A DNA stretch of 54,057 nt from Branchiostoma floridae (taxonomy: Eukaryota; Chordata; Leptocardii; Amphioxiformes; Branchiostomatidae), in NCBI RefSeq assembly GCF_000003815.2, contig NC_049989.1, forward strand, positions 14,530,983 to 14,585,039. The letters run 5' to 3'. Positions 33,628-45,600 of the stretch are shown here, in pieces. The translations under genes and the position numbers were made by a program. The notes under the pieces are model-generated. The model had not been told where the DNA came from and did no database searches. It saw only the letters and a program-made list of their open reading frames with translations. Position 1 is the first letter of the stretch. Every line of letters begins with the position of its first letter.

Positions 33628-36600
33628 GTATGGCTTGTTGCCTTCGTAAACAAAAGTTTTGCTTTCAGCGTGTCGGATGTGTGCATTCTTACAAGTGTGT
33701 ACTGGTTATTCAAATACACACTCAGTAGAGTGGCAGGAATTGAGTGGAAAGATGGTTTCTCCACACATGTCAGACTTCCATGAGCGACAGGAAGTAGAGT
33801 TAAGAAGTGGTAAATCTAGTCATCAGAAATGACAGTCATTCCAGGTCATGGGGTCATTGGAAATTTAAGGCTACTTATTCACAGGGAGGTATTGTTTTTT
33901 GTGTGTCTGTGATTTTGCAGTAACATATATATTTTCCATGTGCCAGACATGTTTGACATAGAATCAATGGCAATGGACACATGATATGTTAACTCAAAAC
34001 AGTTAGCCTTATTTACAATTTTCAAGAAGTTATGTTTTGAAATTTCTTTTAAATCTGTGTCATTGCTTTTTAATTTCTGTACATAGCTGTGTCTCCTTCA
34101 TGTGTGTTAATGACAGATTATCCTTGTCAAAGACTTTTAATAAGCCCCAAACTGACTTGGAAGATAAACTTTTGTGCATTGTATTACACTTTTGATTAGT
34201 AACACCTGGCCTGTCATTTCCCTTTTTGCCACAAGCACTCAGTAAATAGTACAGTAATACCTTTCCTACCTGTGTGCAGTACCTGACACTGTACCCCCTG
34301 TTGCAGAACACCTGGCGTGTCATCCTCCCACCTTCTGTGGTGTCTAATGTGTGCCTCTCCCTCTGTGCCTCTCTCCTTCTGTCTGTCCCCCAGCAACAAA
34401 GGGAGTTCTTCTCGACTTTCCTTGCACCTCTGCAGAGCACGCCCCGCGCTAAAGAACTGGTGGGGGAGCAGAGCGATAGTTCGGCCACCTCCACCCCCAC
34501 CCAGGAAGTAAAGAGCCAGGCCACGACCACGAGTAGTCTATCTCCACCTGCAGTAGTTAAATCACAGGTAATGCACCAACTGTTACAGGAAATATGACTT
34601 TTTTTACACAACTAGGCTTATAGTCAGGCATGCGTCCACGCATCTTTTGGACACGATACCAAGAAATTGGACGCACTAGACGCTCTTACACTGTAGACCA
34701 GATCCTCTGACAAGCATGAAATTCTGATTGACCAGGGATACTGCAAGGTCTCTCCAACTGTGACCTCTATGACAGTGATTTTGCCCCTCAAGATACCTTA
34801 GAACAATCAAAATTATTAATCTAAAATTTTCCAAAACTGTGCACCATGGATGGTGGATGTCCCTGAATCCCCCGACAATACATGCGCCTATACCACTTGA
34901 AGAGAAGCGGTTGATGTACAATTTGTCGAGGGAGTGCAATTGGATAATGCAGGTTGAAAAGATGATCTTTGGTCTTGTGTTGCATGTGTCATTCCACCAT
35001 TCTAACCCTTATGCTATGAAGGAAATGTTTAGTGAGAAGGCTATTTGTTCTTCTCTTGCAGGTGTTACGGGAAGAACAAAAGTCTGTAGCATTAAATAAA
35101 GCCCTCTCCTTACCAACCCAACACGTCAATGAGTCTGAAAAAGCTTTAGTTTTAGCCGAAGTTCTCCCATCACCAACTGAAACAGTTGAAATCTCAGCCA
35201 AACACAACCATTTGAATCGTTCCTCCTCTTTAGGTCAGCTGCATTCCCACCCCGTGCAAAATATGACAAATCTTTCCACTTTAACTCATAGCTATGAAGA
35301 TCTTTCCTCCCACAAAGTGCCATTTAGTTCAGACCAACCAGCCAGAGATGACAGTGAAAGTCAGACCAGCCCAATATCAGTTCCTACCCCACAGAATGAC
35401 CTCAATATCTGTAGGAAGTCATACCCGACAACCAGTGTCCTTTCTCTAATCCAAAGCAAGCTAGAGACAGTCAAAGAAACCTTGACTCCTCCAAAAGTGA
35501 AGCCCTCAAGCCCTTCCTCATCTGTGGAATATGAAGACGATCTTTCCTCCCCAGAAAGACAAGAGACTCCTCCTCAGGAATCCAAACTGAAGGAGAAGTT
35601 TTCCTACCCCAACGTTGTTGCTGAGGTTAGTAGTAAACTAGATTCCGTCAGAGACAAGCTGTCTTCTTCGCCGTCATTACCCCAGCTACAGGAAGATCTT
35701 CCCTCCGCACAAGATTTTAGAACCAGGCTTCAAAAAAGTCTCTCTCAGCCCGGCCTCCTTGTGATGTCCAAAGTTCAGAGTGGGATCGACTCGGTACGAG
35801 ACAGGCTAGCGTCTCCCCCGGCGAGGGTTCGACAGTTTCAGGACAGCTTCTCGGAGATGTTCGTCCCTAGAGGTGGTTCCACGTTTTACGACGAGGAGCT
35901 AGCGGAACTCGATGACGACGAAGTGAAAGCGAATGAGCTCCTTGCAATGTCCGAGTCTTGGGAAAAGGATTTCCTGTTCATAATGCCCGAGAAGGATGGG
36001 GAAGAGGTAACGATGGAGGTGAAGATGTCAAAGTTCTTGGTGGTCCTGTCTGTCTTGGGCTCTTGGCTTTGGTTTCTCGGAAGAAAGACTCTTGCCTTTG
36101 GAGTGCGTGTTTGTCAGGAGACATTCATGACCACAATTCTTTCTCAATAGCAATGCTCCTGTAGTGTTTGGTCTCCCTGTTGGCTTATCTACCACCTTTT
36201 ACATGTTGTCTTGCTTTTGGTGAAGGATCAAACCTGTTGGGTTCTTCAGTCCTTAGGAGCTACTCTACAATTACCAATAGGAGTATAGTACAGTCCACAG
36301 TACTATGTGAACAAATGCTAAAATCATGGCTTTATCCCATTTCGATAATCAAGGACTTTGTTACATACGGATGTTTAAGATTGATAAAGATGTATGGTCT
36401 ACTACACTAACAGGAGCCCTCTAAAGAGTTCCAACCCAAGCCCCCCCCACCGGCAGTTGTCATCCAACTCAACATGAAAGAGGTTAAACCTGAGCCACCC
36501 TCACCAGCACCCCCCATGAGAAAGAAAAGGCTCCAAAGGCTTCTGTCCGGCCCAGAGGCTGTGCCCAAGGTATTCTCAATGGCTCAGCATTCTGGTGGAG

Positions 36601-39600
36601 GTGCAAAAATCCTCCTACACACGGTCCCCAACATTGCTTGCCTATCGCCTTTGTGGGGACCCTGCTATCTGAAGGGCCACCCCCGGTTACTGACCACCCT
36701 GCTTATAAATATTAATGAGCTTACCCTTATATGGGAACCAGCCAATCAGCGCCCAATCAGGCCTTTGCAAGATCCCTTTAGAAAACTGAAAGGCTGTTAT
36801 CTGATTGGCTGACAGCTGGTTTGTGGCGACGCTCACAGTAACCGGGGGTAGCCCTTCAGATAGCAGGGTCCCCACATAGGCGCTAAGCAAGCGCTGTTGG
36901 GAACCGTGTGTAGGAGGATGGCAAAAATATGCTGTGACAGTTGGGATTTTGTTGAAGCTGGTGTTTTGTTTGTTTGGTTTATTAGGATCTCCGCTAGTGA
37001 CATTATAACACTATTCTTCCTGGAGTCCTTGACAGTTGCTGTTGTTTCCGTTGCCAACAGTGCAGAACATTAATTCCCCCAATGTCAAATTGCCTAGACA
37101 GCTCAAAGATATTGCAGATAGTGTTTCACTTTGATACAAAGGTCAAAGATGTAAGGCCCAAGTTGCCTTGGTGATGGGAGAGCTTCAAAACAACCGATTA
37201 CTAGATTTTTTAGAAAGTGTATTAAAATAGTGTTGTTTATAGTTTCATCACATCATTTGTGACTTAGGATGCTTTATAATGTTTGAGTACAATTTACCTA
37301 CAATGCACGGAACCAGGGTTGTCTCCAGGACCTGTACCTCCATCGTGGAATGGAAATATGCTTGTTTGGACGGAAAAAAAATTCCCCCCATCCATCCCAA
37401 AATTCGTTATGTAAAATTGATGAAAACATAGTACTTTGATTTGTAAGTTTAAAAAGACAGAGTTAGCAACAAAAATTAACAAAATGGGCTTCCAAACAAT
37501 TAGTGAAATGGCAAAAAAATCAAAAGCTGAAGCTCTGTGCATAACATGCAATTTTTATTTTTTACATTGTTGTTTGTGATGCTTTAATAAGTACTAATTG
37601 TGTAAAAAACATTGTTTGTTTCTGTACTCAGTTATCCAGTAGTAAAACCTCCTTGGGAAGTTCCTCAGCGAGGTCTTCCACAGCTTCTATCAGCACACAG
37701 AAGTCAGAAGAATCAGCACATAGTCCTTCAACTGAGGAGGCCATAATCAGGAGAACTCAGTCCAGCTCCTGTATAGAAGGGGACACGCTCAATGTCGGCA
37801 GTATGTCGCTGTTGGAGAGACCCAAGTCTGCGGAGAACCTGGCATCGTCGCAGAGTTCGGAGGAGTTTGGGCCGTTTGTGAGCGGAGACGAGGACAGGGT
37901 GTCTCAGCTGAGCTTCACGCTAACGGAAGCACAGCAGAAAGCAATCACAGGTGAGAGATTTGTGTAAAACTTACTAACAATTGCTTGACACAAAAGGTCG
38001 GAAACCTGAATTTGATGAATCATATTTCCACAATGATCACTCTACCAATTGGTATTAATAATATATAGTATTATGCATTTGAAAGCTTCCTTATCACTTG
38101 TAATGATGAGCATATTTGTTATGATCCTACATTTAAAAATAAAAGACAAGAGTGGACTATATGAAAGCATCACAAAACAAAGTGCTGAAATTCCCCTTCC
38201 AACATGGTCACAATGTCATTTTCAACTTAACCAATTTTTTGGCGATTCTTTCACTAACTCAGTCATTCTTCCACAAAACTGTGATTGATATTAGGATTCT
38301 GTCAGTACTAAGACACCTTTTTACACAACCATTGCTTTATTCCACCAACATTTTGGTGGCCATCATTCTGTCACCTTCTTCAGGGTGATTCTGACTTGTT
38401 CCCATTGAACTGCAGCACAAGGTATCACTGCTTAAAGTATTGTTACAGAATTACAGTTTACATCTATGCTGATGAAATAAAACAATCATTATGGTTGTGT
38501 AAAAAGAGTCTCTTTATTCAGTGACACGTTACTCAATAGCTTACTGGTTTGTTCATCCAAATATGAGATTGTGGCCCATTGATAAGACAATGTCAATATT
38601 GTTAAAAAGTTGCTCTCCTTGTCTTATCTGTCTTATCACCATAATTTTGTTGTGCAGCCCAAACCCCTGAGAACGAGGAGGTCCAGACGTTGGTAGCGGC
38701 TGCGAAGGCCTCCAGTAGTGAACCTTCAGCCTCCATGGTGGGGAAGAGACTGGTCAGTGATAAGGAGTGGGAGTGGCTACAACAGGAGGTAGGGTTAACT
38801 TTATTAAGGCATAGTTGGTGAAAGAATGATAAACATTTCCCTACTAATGAGTCTTTTGGGGCCAAAATATAGACAGATCCCATAGCCCCACTAATACATT
38901 TTGTATCCATCAAAATGTAGAAATGCAAAATAAAAACATGAAAATGCAAATATTTGACAGACATGCAGCTATACTTTTGGTCAACTTGATAATTGCATGC
39001 TATCTGATGATTATTATGGTCAGCAAAGAGAAAGTGAAATCAGAGCAAATCCATGCTGAAGGGGATATGTGAGTTTTAGCATTAATGTACCTACTGTGCT
39101 GTATGCTGTATGTATAATATATTTACATGACATGTCTTGTAAATGTATCCATTGTGTAAAGGGGTAGCACGTTAAGAACCTTCACAGTTACAAAGACAGA
39201 CTCCAATGGCAATGCAACAGTGCTAACTTGAATCAAGCTTTGCATTGGGTTACCTGTATGTATCAAAATGTTTCCTGATGAGGCCATTGAATGGCTTTAA
39301 CCATGTTTTACTCATATTTCAGGTGAAGGCTGCCAGAGAAAAACTTGGCCGTCCGTGTGACATGTGTAGTAACTACGAACAACAGCTGCAGAATGTACAG
39401 GAGAGCGAGAAGGACGTCCGCGACACCATGGCCAAACTTCAGTCTGACCTGGAGCGAGAGCAGAAGAACAGGGAAAAGAGAGAAAAGAACATGGAGGAGT
39501 TGGAGGAGAGTGTGAAAAACGCTGGGCAGGATGCTCAACAGCAAGTGAGTGCGGTTTATTTGACTATTTCTAACATTAACATTAAACATCCTCCTACGCA

Positions 39601-42600
39601 CGGTCCTCAACCGGCATCGCCTATGTGGGGACCCTGCTATCTGAAGGGCCACCCCCGGTTACTGACCGCCCTGCTTATAAATATTAATGAGCTTACCCTT
39701 ATATGGGAACCAGGCAATCAGCGCCCATCAGGCCTTTGCGAGATCCCTTTTGAAAACTGAAAGGCTATTTTCTGATTGGCTGACAGCTAGTTTGTGGCGA
39801 CGCTCACAGTATCGGGGGTGGCCCTTCAGATAGCAGGGTCCCCATACATATGGATTAGCCGGTTGGGGACTGAATGTCTTTTTATGGTCTATTTTCTGTA
39901 CATAACAGCCTTACTCTGGGCGAAAAGAAAGACTCAAAATTTTCTGTTTTGCACAGAAAGTCATTTTTGTCCTTGCTCTTTCTGGTCTTTCTCTTATCAT
40001 TTGCCAGAAAAATCATCACAAGAAGTGTGCAATGCATTGTGAAGGTAGCCTGAGTACCATCTGGATAGTAGTTTGCTCCCATGTTTGCTTCTGCTATCTG
40101 TCTGGAGACCTGCACATTCAAACCGTTTGGTGGTAATGTCAGTTAATGAATGAAACAAGGAATGGGTTCTAGAGCACTCTTTTGATGTCAACAGGCCGGC
40201 GACTGCATGCCCAAGGGGATGGAGGGCTTTTTTGTTGTTGGACACCTGTTGAATGAGCGCTAGAACCCATTCCATAATTCACTCATGTGTAGGGACCAAT
40301 CAGCGCCTGCGTCCAAAATTTGGACGATTCCAGACGTTAAGATGGTCAGGGCTCCCAGACAGAACAGCAGAGAAGCGACTGTATATAGTATATAACTGTT
40401 ACAGTGAACATCAGAGCTAGAAGCAACTGTATATAGTATATAATGAATGCCAGAGGGAACTACTTTCTGGATGGTACCCACCGGCAGGCTATTGTGTAGG
40501 CAGTTAAGTTGCTATTTTTACTTTTAAATTTATTAACTTACTGTTTAGCTGTCAGAAAGTGTATTTTACACTCTTTATTTTCTCTTGCAGTCAGTTTGCA
40601 ATTGTATGTAATATGATACTAGAATGATTACCACAGTACTAAGTATACCCTACAAAGTAAGGTAGATATCAAGAATACCAAGTGCCAGGTTCAAAAGCGA
40701 TAGTTTCTTTAATTTTGTCTTCTCTGTCCAGCTGACCTACTTCACCTTCAAACACGAGGAGTCGGAGAAGTTCTTGACAGATGTAAGACAACAGTTCCTC
40801 AGGTGGCAGAATGACACCACAGAACAAATGGTAAGGAATTACGTGCAACTTCTTAAAACTTGAGCTTAAAATATCTGAGTATGCAGCTTCTTAAAGGTTG
40901 TGCTCTCTATGTTGTACATGTACATATTTAGCTGTCATGTACAAAACTGAGGTTTGCCTTGTTTTAGTTTTGTCTTGAGGTTGTTTTCCAAATACTCTCC
41001 TTGAAAGAAAACCTCGAACTTCAAGGTACTTGTAACTAGCGAATATCAATAAATGCATTCTTATATAAGATGTACAAAAACTACTACATGTATAACAGAC
41101 TGGGGAAGTGGTTACAGTACAAAGTCATGTGTATACTATATGTACTATATGGCCTCAGTCTGTCAATATTAACCTTTATGATAGTAAAATCCAACAAAGT
41201 TGACATCAGCCCTACAGCATAGACTGTGGCTAAACAGTCTTATTCTAGAAGGACGGTTTCTGTGTCATAAGCCAAACCTGTTAGATGACAGTTCTCTTGC
41301 AAAGTTCTGTGGATCAGCTTTTCTTCTGCGCTGCGCATCAGTTTACATTGAGCTGCTCCTAATTTTAGCTGCCAAGACAGTTAGTGGGTATATAAATGAT
41401 CAATAAAAGATGATTTGTCTCTATAAGAAGGAATCAGTACTCCTTGAGAATCTTCACAAGATGCGTAGTGGCATCAGACACGACCAGCTGCCCCTCGGGA
41501 CCCGCTGCCACCACCCAGGGGACTTCCATGTCTGTGTCGATATCGTGCAAGTGCTGACCATCGGGGGCAAAAAGCTTCAATCGCGTGTTCCCATGTTCTG
41601 CCACGATGACGTTACCATTGCTGTCTGTGCAGATGTTATGAGGCAGGTGTAGATATCCTATTCCATGACCCCATGTGCCAAACTTGCAGCGGAGCTTCCC
41701 AGAATGGTCCAAACTATAGATGCAGCTCTTGTAAGAGTCGACAACGAAAATGTTACCATGGATGTCCGTTGCCATGTGGGGTGGTCCGTGGATTTGTATC
41801 TCTTTGCTGTTGAGGTTGATCTCTCCACATGGATAACCGTTCGGTTGGAACATCTTGATTTTGGAACTGTTACCGTCATACTCAGTGACCAGTATGTTCC
41901 CGCTGTGATGGTTCACTGCGACTTGGCGTGAATGGTACCAAAGTATTGGTAGGGGGATTTTCAACAGGAACTGGCCCATGTCAGAATACTTCACCAGGAA
42001 GTCTGATGTTCTCAAGTCTGTCCCGACGATCCAGAGATCACCGCCCCCCTCTGTGGCTATTCCATGTGGCATCATCACCCCTACATCTGTGCCTGGGATG
42101 CTCGTATAGAACCCATAAAGGAAGGAACCTTCAAGGTCAAACGTTTGGACGCTGTAGCTGTCCAGAACGAATACCTGACCGACCTTGGACACAGTGATGC
42201 CAGCCTGCTGCTGGAATTTACCACAGCCCAGCCCCCAGCCGCCGAACGTGACCTGTCGTGACCTCTCCTCCTCATCACTTTCACCTACTTCAACCAAGGA
42301 CGTTGCTTCAAGTTCAACAGCCTTTTCCTGGACCATTTCTTGAGGGTCAGAAAACTTCACCCTCCCAAGTTCGAGTTCACTGGAATCAAAGCCAGGCTCA
42401 AAAGTTGGACTTGGTTCCAGCGTAGGAATGTCCACTTTCCTGTAATCATTCATTTTTGTACGAAGACTATTCCCCTGTTGGAGGAAGTCTGCAGGCCCTT
42501 TTCCTGCTGCTTGTTCCACTTCAATACATGAGGTAGACAGGTCACCCATTTGTACAAGGAGCACATCCTTACAAGCTTCTAGTGCTTTCATATTCTGCTG

Positions 42601-45600
42601 GAAGTTCTTGTTGATAGAGGAGAGCAAATTGTCTTTGCTCTCTTCCAGCTTCTTGACTACATCTTGAAGGAGTGTAACTACTACTGCCTCAGCTTTCTCC
42701 TTGCTGCTTCTTATTTCTGCCTCCATGCTCCTGAGGACTTTAAGGGAGAGGGAGTCCTCGTCTAGTTTCTGACGACTGTCGCTGACGATTTGCCAGATGT
42801 CGCTTTCTCTCTGCTCCACAGCTTGTCTTATTGTTGTGAAGGCGTGCCCGGCGTGGCCGATATCCAGACATTCCAGACAGACGGGGGTGTCGCACTGCGT
42901 ACAGTACAGCGACAGGTCGTGTTGTTGGTGAAGGTCGCAGCTAGTCTCCGCCTGCTCCTGAACAGCACTAGTCAGGGACGTCGGTGGCGTCAACACGACT
43001 TGTTTGGGGAAAGTTTCGCACAGGTTTGCGATGAGATGGTTGTCTGGCAGCCCCTCCACACCTTCGGGTGACAGCTTGACGACGTAGCGGCAGTTGGGAC
43101 ACTTCAAAGGTGAGGTCCGTCTCGCACAGTCCAACAGGCAGTTGTAGCAGTACGTATGCTGGCAGGGAAGAGCCTTGGGCTGCTTGAAGAGCTCCAAACA
43201 GATGCTGCAGGTCAGCTCCTCCTGAATTTGCTTTCTGAACCCAGATTCTTCGGGCGCCATGTTGGAGTTTGGTTTACACCCCAGCTACCCTGCAAGTGCA
43301 AGCTAGTTGAACATTACCGGCTCCTTTGTGTGGTTTGTTTGCTGTGAGATAAGGTTACTCTCCAGGGGTGTGTAAACATAGAAGGCAGCCGCTAGTGTTC
43401 ACAAGGACAATACAGGGTCACGTAGTGTTCTTTCATACATGCCTACTTGTATTGGATAAATAGCTCAAGCTTCTATGATGGTTGAAATCTGGTATGAAAT
43501 GAACATTATTAGAACGAAATGCAATATTATAAATGAATGAAATAAAACAAAACTATTCTTATGTTCTTCTTTGAAACAAAACAAGTTTTCTAAATAAGAA
43601 TTTATTATAATTATGTTTTTTGGTATGTGCCTGTTTTGTATAATTTGTAAATTTTGTAACAATATTTTGTTAATTAATATTTGTTCAGATTGCTTGTTGT
43701 TAGAAATACTTGTCACATTGTCAATAATTGACTTTATTTCCTACTTTTAGAAACTTCTGGTTGAATCCAGAGAACAAGTTTACAATGAGGTAGGTCTGGA
43801 TGACAGTAAGGTACAACTTTTGCATGTATGACATTATCCAGCTATCAATCAAGTACATGGGATTTTATATATAAATGACTAGTAGTTGTTTGTATTGCTA
43901 TGAAAAACTTGATTTTTAAGTGGCAAATTTGAGTAGCTAGAATGTCATTAGCCTAAGGAGTATGATTATCATCATCATCATCGGTCGACGTGATCACACA
44001 TGTTCACACATGTTCGCACACGACGGGGTGACATACCCTTTCGCTGGCTAATTACAAGACGGGGATGCGCCAGGTCTCCCGTCCGGGTGAATGATGTAAA
44101 TCACTGTGTGGCTGATACGGTATGGAGGTTCGCCAGGCCTACAACCGGGTGATTATATTTATGACAAAAAGTGCTTGTACCTGGAGATGATTTATGATAT
44201 GAGAAATCATTCACAAGACTTTGTGGTAATCCCAACCTTTGACCGGTTTGCAGCTGCAGAGACTGCAGCGTGAGAATGACAGTCTGCAGGGGAAGTACAC
44301 CCTGCACAAGTCCCTGCAGCAGAGTGAGGGCTTCGTCATGCCACAGGGTCTGGAGGTAACAGTGCTGCAGTGTTTTCTATGTTTCTTGTACAGTTCCTGT
44401 AATTATTTTGGTATTATTTTGTATTTGTATTTGCTGTTATTTTGTTAGAATATCTCTATGCTAAGTACTTAGCTTTTTTTTGCCCATTCTCTTTAGTTTA
44501 TGGAGGTGTGGGTCCTGTAATGGACGTACATTGTATTAATCCTGTCGCCCACACCTTGCAGAACTTTTCTGTGAAGCTTAATAAATAAATGATTTTACAC
44601 TACTTGGTCCTAATTTAAGAGCCTTTCAGTATAGAACAAGGTTTTCCTCTAGCTCACATCATTATACTGTTCAATTACTAGACAGTCACAAAGTCCTTCT
44701 ACAGTAACAGTAACAGTAACAGTATCAGTAACAGTTGTAACAGTTTCTTTGGACTGCCAAACTATGGAACTATCTGGATGAAAAGTTGAAAGCTATGATG
44801 AATACAATGCTACAATATGATAGTTAGAAAGCTATATAATTTTGAAATAATACAATTCTTAATGCCAAACGTTTACAGCAATGTACTGGTGCATTATCTT
44901 AGACATCCTTGAAGTATTAAAAAGACACAATCATTCATATAGATCTAGTTTTCAAATCAGGCGAACTTGTAATGTACTTGGTGAAATTTAGAATATTTGT
45001 ATCAGGACAAATGATATTTCTATCAGTCTATTGAATCAACACAAACATCACAAGGATGATTTTGGAAATCTTGTTTCATATATTGAGCTGTTTTTTTTAT
45101 TTTTTATTTTTTATAACAGAAGGTTTTCTGTTTTTCAACAGGAGCTACAGACCCTGATATCCAGATACCGACAGAACATCCTGACGGTGAAGACGTCAGC
45201 GGAACACATGGAGGACAAACTGCGGAGTGAGATCATGTTCCTGAAGGACAGGGTCAAGGCCGAGCAGGTGGCCAAGGACAACATCGAGGAGACCCTCAGT
45301 TCTGATCTGGATGTGGCAAGGGATGAGATGGGTGAGGAAAATACTGTAACGCGCCAATCGGCGCCATTAAGTAAAGGTGGGGTCACACATGCGTATATAT
45401 TCAAGTCCGTTTGAGGTGCGTATGAAGGTCTTAGTCTCTACCAGGCTCCACAGGTCGCAGGAAAAATGGTACAAATTGGACAAATATAGATACATAACAT
45501 GCCAGATGAGTTAGCTGACCGAGAAGTATGGTTAGCGTCCCAGTTAACTCGTCTGACATGTTACCTGTTTACGTTTGTCCAATTTCTATTATTTTTACAA

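Noticed and set aside
34060-34611. 183-codon minus frame
   Set aside because: Covers rabaptin exon 11 in antisense plus intron; composition is not protein-like and there is no start context or homology.
35032-35061. Methionine at 35032 as an independent start of a 372-aa gene
   Set aside because: The ten codons before 35062 are a pyrimidine-rich acceptor tract ending in CAG; the frame joins perfectly to rabaptin exon 11.
43980-44200. tRNA-derived SINE or tRNA gene
   Set aside because: No cloverleaf or ordered A/B boxes could be assembled by eye.
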